From Glutamicibacter sp. PS (GTDB lineage Bacteria; Actinomycetota; Actinomycetes; Actinomycetales; Micrococcaceae), in the NCBI GenBank assembly GCA_031317595.1, contig JANCMB010000001.1, positions 62,001 through 126,000 of the forward strand: a DNA stretch of 64,000 nt, written 5' to 3'. Each line of letters opens with the position of its first letter. Position 1 is the stretch's first letter. The notes under the pieces are model-generated. The model saw only the letters and a list, made by a program, of their open reading frames with translations. It was not told where the DNA came from and searched no databases. The translations under genes and the position numbers were made by a program. Below, one piece after another: positions 1 to 7,885 of this stretch.

Positions 1-389
1 AGCGGGGCCACGCGCACCTGCTCGGTGCTCAGCCCGCGTTTGGCCAGGGCCTCGACCCAGCGCGGGTCGGCATTGACGATTTCTTCGACGCTTCCGAAGT
101 CCTCGGCGAGTACCGGTAGCTGCCCGGTGGCGCCCGGGTCGAGCTCGGTGACCGACTCGACGCTGGCCTCGCTCAGGTTCAGCACGATGTCCTTGGGCTC
201 ATTCAGTTTCACATCGAGCGTCATCACGCGCACGCGGCGGTGCTGCGGGTGCTGGACGCTGGGGTCCTCGAGTCCTAGGTAGGCGACGCGGGTGTCGCTG
301 CCGAAGAGGGAGTTGGCGGACAGTAGCTCGCGGGCCTGATGCACCTCGTCGGCGGACAGTAGCTGGTAGTTGGCGGTCTGGACGGTCAT
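1..389 (-). CDS. Copper-containing primary amine oxidase, N-terminal part (cut by window edge)
   Basis: Reading from an ATG at 389 towards position 1 gives 129 codons and no stop before the window edge. The product begins MTVQTANYQLLSADEVHQ and contains VAYLGLEDP and TGQLPVLAEDF. These resemble the N2 domain of the Arthrobacter phenylethylamine oxidase family (Cu/TPQ amine oxidases, which turn primary amines into aldehydes, ammonia and hydrogen peroxide). The TPQ tyrosine and copper histidines would lie outside the window, so activity cannot be judged. An AGGAG ribosome site precedes the ATG. The gene is divergent from a TetR gene and close to an AraC regulator, a permease and an aldehyde dehydrogenase, which fits amine uptake and oxidation. 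Confidence 0.88.
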   Translation of the reverse strand, partial: MTVQTANYQLLSADEVHQARELLSANSLFGSDTRVAYLGLEDPSVQHPQHRRVRVMTLDVKLNEPKDIVLNLSEASVESVTELDPGATGQLPVLAEDFGSVEEIVNADPRWVEALAKRGLSTEQVRVAP

Positions 390-427
390 TGGAGACTCCT
401 GTGTGCGGTGTTGGATGGGTCACGTGT

Positions 428-447
428 TTCTCTATGACTGTAGAGAA
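428..447. promoter_or_regulatory. Candidate operator: 7-bp inverted repeat
   Basis: The arms TTCTCTA and TAGAGAA are perfect and separated by 6 bp. The repeat sits in the 127-bp gap between the divergent amine oxidase and TetR genes. Its size and placement suit a TetR dimer controlling both promoters; the binding partner is inferred. Confidence 0.55.
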
Positions 448-516
448 TAATCGCTGAGTAGACTCGAAGACAAGAGGTTGCGACAAACTTCTGGTCCACG
501 CACCTAGGATTGAGCC

Positions 517-1110
517 ATGCCCCGGATTATCGACCACGACTCAAAACGCCGCGAGATTATCGAGATCACGTGGCGCTTCATCGCCCAACACGGCTACGAT
601 AAATTGAATCTGCGGGATCTGGCGGCCGCCGCGGGGTACGCCAACGGCGGGCTGAAAACCTACTTCGCCACGCGGGATGACATCCTGGTGGCCACCTTCC
701 AGTACGTCTTTGACTCGACCAACCGACGGATCGAAAGAGAGACCCAGGGACTTGAAGGATTCGCCGCCGTGCGAGCCTTCGCCCGTGAAGTGATGCCACT
801 GGATGAGCGGCGTCGCGACGAGGCGCGCGTGGTGGTGCACTTCTGGCATATGGCCTTGCAACACCGCACCTTTGGTGAGCTCAACGCCCGCTCCATGGAT
901 GACTGGCGGCACCGGCTCGATCGGTGGTTGGGCCAGGAACTGCCCGAGGATCAGGTGCGTGCCGCGCGAGATGGACTGATGAACTTCCTCATGGGAACCC
1001 AGTCCGCCGCGGTGCTCGACCCGCAGGTCAATACCGCCACGAGCCTGCAGGAGCAGCTCGACTTCATCGTGCAGACGCTCCAGCGGCTCGCGGCCGAGCG
1101 GCGGGGCTAG
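517..1110 (+). CDS. TetR/AcrR family transcriptional regulator
   Basis: 197 aa, a usual TetR length. The N-terminal helix-turn-helix lies at about residues 29-50 (LRDLAAAAGYANGGLKTYF). The C-terminal ligand domain is unassigned. The protein is probably a cytoplasmic repressor. It is divergent from the copper amine oxidase and faces the inverted repeat at 428-447, so autoregulation and control of the oxidase are likely. An AraC activator follows in the same direction, so the locus seems to have two layers of control. ATG start; upstream ribosome site is weak. The family call is firm, the target is inferred from position. Confidence 0.9.
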   Translation: MPRIIDHDSKRREIIEITWRFIAQHGYDKLNLRDLAAAAGYANGGLKTYFATRDDILVATFQYVFDSTNRRIERETQGLEGFAAVRAFAREVMPLDERRRDEARVVVHFWHMALQHRTFGELNARSMDDWRHRLDRWLGQELPEDQVRAARDGLMNFLMGTQSAAVLDPQVNTATSLQEQLDFIVQTLQRLAAERRG

Positions 1111-1142
1111 CGGCCCGCTACGATCTGCCGTACATTCATCTG

Positions 1143-1156
1143 TGAGGCGCGCCTCA
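1143..1156. promoter_or_regulatory. 14-bp perfect palindrome upstream of the AraC-type gene
   Basis: TGAGGCGCGCCTCA is a perfect palindrome between the TetR stop and the AraC-type start. It could be an operator for one of the two regulators or a weak hairpin. No second copy was seen at the other promoters of the locus. Confidence 0.35.
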
Positions 1157-1189
1157 TCGGGCTGTACTATCGCGCGCCGCGGAGGACTT

Positions 1190-2125
1190 ATGTATCAAAC
1201 TCAACAGGTGGATTCCTTTGCCGCGTGGTCGCGGCTGATTTCACAGGCCTTCGTGCCCCTGGAATCGGAACAGGTCGCCTCCGGTCATTTCTCGGCCTCG
1301 CTGGCGGTGAATATGCTCGACGACATCGGGTTGATGCGCATCGCTTCCAAACCACACGCGGTATTGCGTACCGACGCGCTGGCCGCGGCCGGCGACGGGG
1401 CCTACTTCAAGGTTTCGCTCCAGGTCACCGGGCACGGGATGCTGATCCAAGACGGCCGGGAAGTCACCCTGGCCCCGGGTGAGCTGGCCATCTACGATAC
1501 CCAGCGCCCCTACTCACTGGTCTTCGACGCCCCGGCCAAGGTGATGGTCGTGATGATCCCGCAGGATAGCTTCCGGCTCACCCGCGCCGAGGTGGCGCAG
1601 ATTACCGCCACCAAGCTCGATGCCGCGCACCCACTGACCGGCACCGTGGCACCCCTGCTTAGTCATTTGGGGGAGCATTTGCCGCACTGGGATAACTACG
1701 GCGGTGCGGCACTGGCGCATAATGCGGTGGACCTGCTGGGCACCGCGATGTCAGCCATTTTGGGCAGCTCCGTTCAGGGTAACGCCCGGGAACGTCAACG
1801 TCGCGGCATCCTGCAATATATCGAGCGGCATCTGGCCGATCCGCGGCTGAACGCGCACTTTGTGGCCGAAGCGAATTTCATTTCGGTCCGAACCCTGCAC
1901 GCTCTGTTTGCCGATCAGCCGCGTACCGTGGCGGCCCATATTGCCGCGCTGCGCATGCAACGAGCCGCGGAACTGTTGACCGACCCGCTGCTGGCCACGG
2001 TGTCGGTGCAGTCCATCGGCGCTCGGGTGGGCTTCACCGACGCCTCGGGTTTCAGCCGAGCCTTTACTCGGGCCCACCGGATATCGCCCACGGCCTACCG
2101 ACGCGAGCATCTGACCGTGTCGTAA
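1190..2125 (+). CDS. AraC/FeaR-like transcriptional activator
   Basis: 311 aa from the ATG at 1190, chosen because GGAGG lies at 1181-1185; a GTG at 1142 would add 16 residues without a good ribosome site. The N-terminal half is an AraC-binding-like (cupin-type) sensor domain of the FeaR sort. The last 100 residues carry the two AraC helix-turn-helix motifs (FISVRTLHALF and VGFTDASGFSRAFTR). FeaR-type proteins activate aromatic amine oxidation genes, so its location between an amine oxidase and an amine permease makes the same role likely. A direct repeat with AraC-operator geometry starts 6 bp after its stop codon. Family certain, ligand (phenylethylamine, tyramine or similar) inferred. Confidence 0.88.
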   Translation: MYQTQQVDSFAAWSRLISQAFVPLESEQVASGHFSASLAVNMLDDIGLMRIASKPHAVLRTDALAAAGDGAYFKVSLQVTGHGMLIQDGREVTLAPGELAIYDTQRPYSLVFDAPAKVMVVMIPQDSFRLTRAEVAQITATKLDAAHPLTGTVAPLLSHLGEHLPHWDNYGGAALAHNAVDLLGTAMSAILGSSVQGNARERQRRGILQYIERHLADPRLNAHFVAEANFISVRTLHALFADQPRTVAAHIAALRMQRAAELLTDPLLATVSVQSIGARVGFTDASGFSRAFTRAHRISPTAYRREHLTVS

Positions 2126-2130
2126 CGCGA

Positions 2131-2168
2131 TGCACAGATCGTCAAGGACCCTGCGCAGATTGCCAAGG
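2131..2168. promoter_or_regulatory. Two 17-bp direct repeats, 21-bp period (AraC-type operator candidate)
   Basis: TGCACAGATCGTCAAGG (2131-2147) and TGCGCAGATTGCCAAGG (2152-2168) match at 14 of 17 positions and are spaced by 4 bp, giving a 21-bp period (two helical turns). This is the half-site size and spacing known for AraC I1-I2. A weaker third copy (about 11 of 17) may lie at 2183-2199. The site precedes the permease-dehydrogenase operon and follows the AraC-type gene directly. Confidence 0.6.
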
Positions 2169-2173
2169 CAATC
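2158..2173. promoter_or_regulatory. Inverted repeat GATTGCC-N2-GGCAATC overlapping the second direct repeat
   Basis: The 7-bp arms are perfect, with AA at the centre, and overlap the promoter-proximal half-site of the direct repeat. It may be a second operator or chance symmetry inside the half-site. Confidence 0.35.
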
Positions 2174-2230
2174 GAGGTGCCCCTCACAGATCCTTAGAGG
2201 CAATACTGAATCAAAGGTCAAGGAGTAGGC

Positions 2231-3664
2231 ATGGGACTGGGCCAACGTACGATCGGGATTCCCGCGCTCGTGGTGATGATCATCGCCGCCAGCGCACCAC
2301 TGACGGTGGTCGCCGGAGGAGTGAGCACAAACTTCGCCGTCACGGGCATGCTCGGGGTGCCGCTATCCTTCGTCGTGCTCGGTGTGGTGCTACTGATTTT
2401 CAGCCTCGGCTACACCGCGATGAGCCGGCAGATTTCCAACGCCGGTGCCTTCTACGCCTACATCGCCGAGGGGCTGGGCAAGGCCAGCGGCGTGGGGGCC
2501 GCGATGGTCGCCGTCGTCAGCTACAACCTGATGCAGATCGGCATCTACGGGCTTTTCGGCTTCGCTTCGGCCTCCTTCGCCGGTAGCCTCTTGGGCTGGG
2601 ACATCCCGTGGTGGGTCGGTGCCTTGGCCGGCTGGCTCGTCGTGGGGGTGCTTGGCCTGAACCGGGTGGATTTCTCCGCCAAACTGCTGGGAATCGTGGT
2701 GGCCCTCGAATTTTTGATCGTCACCGTGTACGACATCATTGCCATCGCCCAGGCACCCGAGGGCCTGGATGCCAGCGGCTTCACGCCGACCGAACTTTTC
2801 GCCCCGGGGCTCGGTGCGGTGCTCGCCTTTAGCATCGCGGCCTTCATGGGCTTTGAATCCGGCACCATCTACAACGAAGAGGTGAAGGATCCCAAGCGCA
2901 CCGCCCGCTGGGCCACGCTCATCGCGGTGAGCATTATCGCCGTGTTCTATGCCTTCTCCGCCTGGTCCGTGGCCATGGGGGAAGGCTCCTCGAATGTGGT
3001 GGCCGCCGCCGGTGAATTCGGGCCCGACCTGATCTTCGTGTTCCTCGGTAAATTCGCCCCGACCTGGTTCGTAGACGTGGCCAACCTGATGTTCATCACG
3101 AGCCTGTTTGCCGCGTTGCTGGCCTTCCATAACGTGGTGGCCCGTTACTTTTACGCCATGGGACGCGGCGGGGCACTCCCGAGTTTCCTGGCACGCACCT
3201 CGCGGCGCAGCCACTCGCCCATCGCCGGTTCGATGACGCAGTCCGTGTTGGCGCTGCTGGTCATTATCATCTTCGCGATCGTCTCGACCGGGAAGGAACC
3301 GCTGTTCATCGTGCTGACCATGTTCACCTGGATGACCAATGCCGGCGCCTACGGGCTGGTGCTGCTGATGGCGCTGACCTCCTTCGCGGTCCTAGGCTAC
3401 TTCGCCAAGCGTCGCACCGGGGACTCGCTGATCACCCGAGTCATCGCCCCCTTGGCCGCCGGACTCATGCTCGGCTACATCTTCATCCAGATCGTCGTGA
3501 ACTTCGATGTGCTCATCGGGCTTGAGGAGCCCGGCGCGCTGCCGTGGGTCTTGCAGGGCATCGTGATCCTGCCCGGGGTGATCGCCTTCCTCATTGCCCA
3601 GTGGGTGCGCACCGACCGCCATGCCGTGCCAGCTGACGACACCGTCCAACCGACCAACCACTAA
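2231..3664 (+). CDS. APC superfamily amino acid/amine permease
   Basis: 477 aa with about 12 hydrophobic membrane segments from residue 10 to 460. The first segment (IIAASAPLTVVAGG) has the unwound glycine-rich stretch typical of APC-family carriers, and GFESGTIYNEEVKDPKR matches the conserved cytoplasmic loop after TM6. It likely imports the amine or amino acid used by the neighbouring amine oxidase. An AAGGAG site is located 5-10 bp upstream of the ATG. The aldehyde dehydrogenase begins only 25 bp after the stop, so the two form an operon. The direct repeat at 2131-2168 is the probable activator site. Substrate is inferred from context. Confidence 0.88.
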   Translation: MGLGQRTIGIPALVVMIIAASAPLTVVAGGVSTNFAVTGMLGVPLSFVVLGVVLLIFSLGYTAMSRQISNAGAFYAYIAEGLGKASGVGAAMVAVVSYNLMQIGIYGLFGFASASFAGSLLGWDIPWWVGALAGWLVVGVLGLNRVDFSAKLLGIVVALEFLIVTVYDIIAIAQAPEGLDASGFTPTELFAPGLGAVLAFSIAAFMGFESGTIYNEEVKDPKRTARWATLIAVSIIAVFYAFSAWSVAMGEGSSNVVAAAGEFGPDLIFVFLGKFAPTWFVDVANLMFITSLFAALLAFHNVVARYFYAMGRGGALPSFLARTSRRSHSPIAGSMTQSVLALLVIIIFAIVSTGKEPLFIVLTMFTWMTNAGAYGLVLLMALTSFAVLGYFAKRRTGDSLITRVIAPLAAGLMLGYIFIQIVVNFDVLIGLEEPGALPWVLQGIVILPGVIAFLIAQWVRTDRHAVPADDTVQPTNH

Positions 3665-3689
3665 GCACTCAAGACATAAGGAGAACACC

Positions 3690-5102
3690 ATGGGCTACGC
3701 CAATGCCACCGAAATTCTGGCCGCCATCACCGAACCGGGAGCCGACCAGCAGGTGCTGGATCCAGCCACCGGAGCACCGGTCGGCGCCGTGCGCAATCGC
3801 ACGGTGGACGAGCTGAACGACGCCGTGGCCGCGGCGCGGGCCGCGCAGCCAGCCTGGGACGCACGCGGACACGAGGAGCGGTGCGCGCTACTGAACGCGG
3901 CCGCCGATGCCATCGAGGAGAACGCCGAGGCGCTGGCCGAGCTACTTTCGCGCGAACAGGGCAAACCGCTCAACGGCCCGAACGCACGCTTTGAGGTCGG
4001 CGGCTCGGTGGCTTGGCTACGTGCCGCCACGGCCTATGACGTCGAACCCGAGGTGGTCGTGGACGACGGGGAAACCTACGCGGTGAAGCACTACCGTCCG
4101 CTGGGTGTCGTCGGAGCCATTGGCCCGTGGAACTGGCCGATGATGATCTCCATCTGGCAGATCGCCCCGAGCCTGCGCATGGGCAACACCGTGGTGCTCA
4201 AGCCCAGCGAGAACACCCCGCTGTCGGTACTGGCGCTGGGGCATGTGCTCAACCAGGTGCTACCGGCCGACGTGCTGCACATCGTGCCCGGCGGCCGTGA
4301 CGTGGGTGAATCGCTGTCCGGCCACCCGGAGATCGACAAGATCATGTTCACCGGTTCCACTCCCACCGGCAAGGCAATCATCCGCTCCTCGGCCGACACC
4401 GTGAAGCGGCTGACCCTGGAACTGGGCGGTAACGACCCGGGCATCGTGCTGGAAGATGCCGATCCGCAGGCCATCGCCCAAGATCTGTTCTGGGGTGCGT
4501 TTATCAACACCGGCCAGACCTGCGCGGCACTAAAGCGCCTGTATGTGCCCGAATCCATCTACGACCAGGTCTGCCAGGCGCTGTCCGAGGTGGCCCGTGC
4601 CATGCCTATGGGCGTGGGGCTCGACGAAAACAATGTGCTCGGCCCGCTGCAGAACAAGGCGCAGTACGAGATCGTCTCCGGCCTGGTGCAGGATGCGGTG
4701 TCTTCCGGCGCCCGGGTGCTACTCGGTGCCAACCCAGATACCGAGGCGGCCGGATACTTCTACCCGACCACCTTGATTGCCGACATCGACCCGCAGAACC
4801 CATTGGTTGTCGAGGAGCAGTTCGGCCCGGCGCTTCCCATCGTGAAGGTCAAGGATGTCGAAGAGGCCATTGAACTAGCCAACTCTCTGCCGGTGGGGCT
4901 TGGCGCCTCGGTGTGGAGTAGCGATAAGGCCAAGGCCACCGAGGTGGCCGCGCAGATCAAGGCCGGTACCATCTGGGTGAACTCGCACGGCACCATCGAC
5001 CCACGGGTGCCTTTCGGCGGTGCCAAGCAATCGGGTTACGGGCTCGAATTCGGGCTCGACGGACTGAAGGCGTTGGCACAGCCACAGATCATCAAGGCCT
5101 AA
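3690..5102 (+). CDS. NAD(P)-dependent aldehyde dehydrogenase
   Basis: 470 aa. The ATG at 3690 follows TAAGGAGAA; an in-frame start at 3594 would run into the permease gene and is rejected. The fold is a standard ALDH: PWNWP motif in the N-terminal half, general-base glutamate in LELGGNDPG, catalytic cysteine in NTGQTCAALKR, and EEQFGPALPI near the C-terminus. Next to an amine oxidase and permease it would oxidise the aldehyde released from the amine, for example phenylacetaldehyde, to the acid; this substrate is inferred. It is the last gene before a strong terminator. Confidence 0.92.
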   Translation: MGYANATEILAAITEPGADQQVLDPATGAPVGAVRNRTVDELNDAVAAARAAQPAWDARGHEERCALLNAAADAIEENAEALAELLSREQGKPLNGPNARFEVGGSVAWLRAATAYDVEPEVVVDDGETYAVKHYRPLGVVGAIGPWNWPMMISIWQIAPSLRMGNTVVLKPSENTPLSVLALGHVLNQVLPADVLHIVPGGRDVGESLSGHPEIDKIMFTGSTPTGKAIIRSSADTVKRLTLELGGNDPGIVLEDADPQAIAQDLFWGAFINTGQTCAALKRLYVPESIYDQVCQALSEVARAMPMGVGLDENNVLGPLQNKAQYEIVSGLVQDAVSSGARVLLGANPDTEAAGYFYPTTLIADIDPQNPLVVEEQFGPALPIVKVKDVEEAIELANSLPVGLGASVWSSDKAKATEVAAQIKAGTIWVNSHGTIDPRVPFGGAKQSGYGLEFGLDGLKALAQPQIIKA

Positions 5103-5112
5103 TCCGCCAGTT

Positions 5113-5150
5113 ACAGCGCCGGGCGACGAGGTTTCGTCGCCCGGCGCTGT
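5113..5150 (+). terminator. Strong intrinsic hairpin after the permease-dehydrogenase operon
   Basis: A 17-bp perfect stem (outer arms ACAGCGCC and GGCGCTGT) with a 4-nt loop begins 10 bp after the aldehyde dehydrogenase stop. No T tract follows, which is common in actinobacteria. Confidence 0.85.
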
Positions 5151-5216
5151 ACTGTCTCGCGCGCACTCGGAACTTCTGCTAGCGTGAATAAAAATCCACG
5201 AGTGAAACAGGTGTTT

Positions 5217-5396
5217 ATGTCTCGCAAGGCCGCAACTCTGGGTTACGTTGTCGTCTTTTGCTTGGCGATGTCGCTGGCGTCGCAGGCCGAATTTCCAAGC
5301 CAGCCCGGCGTGATTCTGGTGGGTTTGACCTTCCTCGCGCTTGCCGGTCGGATCGCCGTGCTGGCGCTGCGTTACACGCGAGCACGGGCTCGCTAG
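5217..5396 (+). CDS. Small two-helix membrane protein of unknown function
   Basis: 59 aa from the ATG at 5217; GTG codons at 5184 and 5202 are alternative starts, and none has a strong ribosome site. The product has two hydrophobic stretches (residues about 6-22 and 28-50) and a basic tail RYTRARAR. I do not recognise a family. Its stop overlaps the stop of the convergent lipoprotein gene by CTAG. Could be a spurious ORF, but the hydrophobic organisation and arginine-rich end suggest a real small membrane protein. Confidence 0.5.
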   Translation: MSRKAATLGYVVVFCLAMSLASQAEFPSQPGVILVGLTFLALAGRIAVLALRYTRARAR

Positions 5397-6301
5397 TACA
5401 CGAAGTAGTCGCTGAAGCTTGCCCCGTTATCGGTCGAGCTGATGAGCGCCCGCGCGGTCGCAACCCACAGCACATTCTCGCCCTTGGCGTTCGACGCGTA
5501 GTTCATTTGCTGCATCGGTTCGGACACCAGGCCGCTTTCTTTCCACGTCAGACCCGCGTCAGCGGAGATGTAGACGCGCCCGTCCGGAGCAATGCCCGCT
5601 GCGTCGTTGGGGGTGGCGAAGGAAACGTACTGCACGACGGGGCCGGACTCCACCGGCTGCCAGGTTTTCCCGTTGTCTTCGGAGCGCTGTATTCCGGCCT
5701 CCGTGGTGCCCAAGACGACCTTGCCTTCGGGGTGCCCGGCGAGGACCGCCGGGGCGAACTGAGTTTGGCTCTTATCCCACGACTTTCCGTCGGTACTCAA
5801 CAGCAGCTGCCCGTCGAATCCGATGAGCCCGCCCTGGCTGAGGGTGAGCGCATGGAAGTCGGATTGACCTTCGCGGGAGAGTGTCGTCCATGTGCGTCCA
5901 CTGTCATCGCTACGTAGTAGGCCCATTGGGTTGGGCAGATCGGAGCCCTCACCCGGGTGCCCTGAAGCATAGAAGGTCCCCTCGGTTCCCGATGCGGTGA
6001 ACCCCATGTAGTCATTGGTTGGCCCGAGCTTGGTGACTTGGCCGTCGGTCACATCGAAAATGCCATGGTGGGTGGCGAGGAGCACTTGGCTTTGATCGGG
6101 GCGAACGCTGATGCCGTGGATATGGGTTTGCGGGAAGGTATCGGCTCGCGCCGGTGCGCTGGGTTCGCTAGCGGTAGAGGTGCTGGGGGAAGAAGAAGAC
6201 TCGGCGGGGGTCTGGGCAGCAGGATCGGTAGTGCTGCAGGCACTGAGCGTGGCAGAGAGAAGAACCGCGAGGGCGGTTAGGGGCAGAACATTGCGTGGCA
6301 T
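5393..6301 (-). CDS. Secreted lipoprotein with BNR/sialidase-like repeats (F510_1955 type)
   Basis: 302 aa. A signal peptide ends at a lipobox (LSAC, Cys about residue 22), followed by a Ser/Pro/Thr linker to residue 52. The rest contains several BNR-like Asp-box repeats: SDDSGRTW, STDGKSW, SEDNGKTW, SADAGLTW and SSTDNGASF. This predicts a beta-propeller fold anchored outside the membrane. Proteins of the F510_1955 group are annotated glycosyl hydrolase-like, but no catalytic sialidase residues can be claimed here. It precedes the DUF6153-like gene on the same strand's downstream side, and its stop overlaps the convergent small gene by CTAG. Function unknown. Confidence 0.8.
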   Translation of the reverse strand: MPRNVLPLTALAVLLSATLSACSTTDPAAQTPAESSSSPSTSTASEPSAPARADTFPQTHIHGISVRPDQSQVLLATHHGIFDVTDGQVTKLGPTNDYMGFTASGTEGTFYASGHPGEGSDLPNPMGLLRSDDSGRTWTTLSREGQSDFHALTLSQGGLIGFDGQLLLSTDGKSWDKSQTQFAPAVLAGHPEGKVVLGTTEAGIQRSEDNGKTWQPVESGPVVQYVSFATPNDAAGIAPDGRVYISADAGLTWKESGLVSEPMQQMNYASNAKGENVLWVATARALISSTDNGASFSDYFVY

Positions 6302-6396
6302 GGTGAGATTCCTTGGGTAGGACGAGCATGGGTCCCCGGGCCCTACGGCACCGGGCGGACGAAAGTGGCGACCGAAATGTTTCCGGTGATGCGCCT

Positions 6397-6768
6397 CTAA
6401 GTCCGGCTGATCCCAAGGTCTTGCACACTCACGCGCGGGGTGTGCTGCGGGTGGAGAGATGGAATGACTGGTTGCGCGCTGACCACCTGCAACCGGATGC
6501 TGTCTCTAGCGGGTAGATCTGCAGGGGTGGGGCCGGCGCCCTGTAGCGGTGGTTCTTCGTCCGCCGCCCGATCGAGTACCGGGCAACTGTCATCGGCCGT
6601 GCAGTCAGCGCTGTCCACCGAGGTCAACTGCGTCGCGTGGTGGCTCGAAGCCTCCGGCGAATGTTGCGCCATCCCCACACACAGCACGCCCGCCAATACC
6701 GGAAGTGCCACCAGCAATAAGGCCATGAGCATGCGTGGCGCGTAACGCGCCGCGTACATGCCGGTCAT
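6397..6768 (-). CDS. Small membrane-anchored protein, DUF6153-like
   Basis: 123 aa from the ATG at 6768, chosen because AGGAG lies 5 bp upstream; an ATG at 6783 would add 5 residues. One hydrophobic helix (about residues 12-30) is followed by a soluble part with CTADDSCPVLD and scattered histidines. This layout resembles the DUF6153 family of actinobacterial small membrane proteins, which often lie next to F510_1955-type lipoproteins, as here. The spacing of 95 bp to the lipoprotein suggests they may be transcribed together. The family link is from memory of layout and needs a profile search. Confidence 0.55.
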   Translation of the reverse strand: MTGMYAARYAPRMLMALLLVALPVLAGVLCVGMAQHSPEASSHHATQLTSVDSADCTADDSCPVLDRAADEEPPLQGAGPTPADLPARDSIRLQVVSAQPVIPSLHPQHTPRVSVQDLGISRT

Positions 6769-6870
6769 GGCCACTCCTGTCATTGCCGTGGTTGAAGCCC
6801 GCGCGGGCGAGCCGCCGTTAGCCTATGCGGCGTAACTGTGTGGGGGATAAGTGCGCGTCGTGCAGTGCAC

Positions 6871-7344
6871 CTAGTGGTTGAGCAGCGTGATGTTAATGGG
6901 GTCCATCTCGCTACCGGCAGGGTACTGGCCGTTGAAGAGAGCAGAACCGGCGTCGGTGAGCGTCACGGTGTAGCCGATGCGCTTCATGCCGAAGGCCTCG
7001 CCACTGTCGGTTTGCTGAAGATCAGCGATCGCCACGCGCGCGTCATCGGTATCGATGCTCAGTTGCAATCCAGCCGGTCCATGGACGATCCGCGGCTTAG
7101 CGATGTCGAGTTTCATCATCCCGCCGTGGCCAGCGAAGCTGAGCTTGCCCCGGAACCAATACTCACCCTCGGGCACCTCGGTGACATAGTCCTGCGGGAA
7201 GGCCAGCGCGCGGCCCTGCTGCCAGACGCCGTCGTGAGCTTCGATGCGCCCATCGGGTAGGGACGAAATGTAGCCGACGAAGGAGCTTTTGACGCCCCAC
7301 AACAGGTGCGGTTTCAGGGCGTCTCCACCAGCGGGTGAGGTCAT
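6871..7344 (-). CDS. HtaA-domain protein without signal peptide
   Basis: 157 aa from the ATG at 7344 (AAGAGA upstream); a longer frame to 7503 gives an unlike basic N-terminus and is rejected. The start LLWGVKSSFVGYI matches the opening of the HtaA haem-binding domain known from Corynebacterium HtaA, and the rest has the length of a single domain. Unlike exported HtaA proteins, no signal peptide, sorting signal or membrane helix is visible, so a cytoplasmic location is predicted. No haem ABC transporter or haem oxygenase lies nearby. Function inferred only from the domain. Confidence 0.75.
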   Translation of the reverse strand: MTSPAGGDALKPHLLWGVKSSFVGYISSLPDGRIEAHDGVWQQGRALAFPQDYVTEVPEGEYWFRGKLSFAGHGGMMKLDIAKPRIVHGPAGLQLSIDTDDARVAIADLQQTDSGEAFGMKRIGYTVTLTDAGSALFNGQYPAGSEMDPINITLLNH

Positions 7345-7435
7345 AGTTCTCTTGGCCTTTCCGTTGCGAAAATCTCTGATCAGCATAGGGCCAAGAGGCT
7401 TGGCTGCGCACCTTTGTGGCTTTGCTGGACGTCCG

Positions 7436-7885
7436 TTATTCGGGTAGGTCGTCGTAGATGAGTTCGTCGATGCCCGTGGCGAAGGGCTCACCGAAGTCAT
7501 CAAGCACGATCTGGACGTTGGATATTTGCGTGCCGTCGGTCAAGGTGGCCTGAGCGCTCATCCAGCTTCCGTTCCAATACCCCAGATCGAAAGTGACCAT
7601 GGGGTACTTCACCGCGAGGTTGTACTCGAGAGCTTCGGTGGCCTGACCGTAAAGTACGGCGGATCCCACGGCACACAGGATGACTCCGACCATGAGGCAT
7701 CCGCCCACGATAAGTTCGGCCCGGATATTGGCGCGATTTGCGTAGGTTTGAAACTTTTGGGCCAACGCCGGGAAACGATGGCGACGAAAAAGGCCGTGTA
7801 CCAGAAGGGGAGCTGCACAGAGCAACAAGACCAGCGCCACACAGAACAGGATCAACGGCGTACTGAAGTCGGGCTGTTGATCCAA
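7436..7885 (-). CDS. Hypothetical two-helix membrane protein
   Basis: 149 aa from a TTG at 7885, supported by GAGGGG about 9 bp upstream. Hydrophobic helices at about residues 9-32 and 58-82 flank a basic loop (FRRHRFPALAQKF); the C-terminal 65 residues are soluble and acidic, ending IYDDLPE. By the positive-inside rule the loop is cytoplasmic and the tail outside. No family recognised. It reads towards the HtaA-domain gene (91 bp gap) and could be its operon partner. Confidence 0.6.
   Translation of the reverse strand: MDQQPDFSTPLILFCVALVLLLCAAPLLVHGLFRRHRFPALAQKFQTYANRANIRAELIVGGCLMVGVILCAVGSAVLYGQATEALEYNLAVKYPMVTFDLGYWNGSWMSAQATLTDGTQISNVQIVLDDFGEPFATGIDELIYDDLPE

Noticed and set aside
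2390-3214. 274-codon minus-strand frame opposite the APC permease
   Set aside because: Antisense shadow of a GC-rich gene with no domain or ribosome site.
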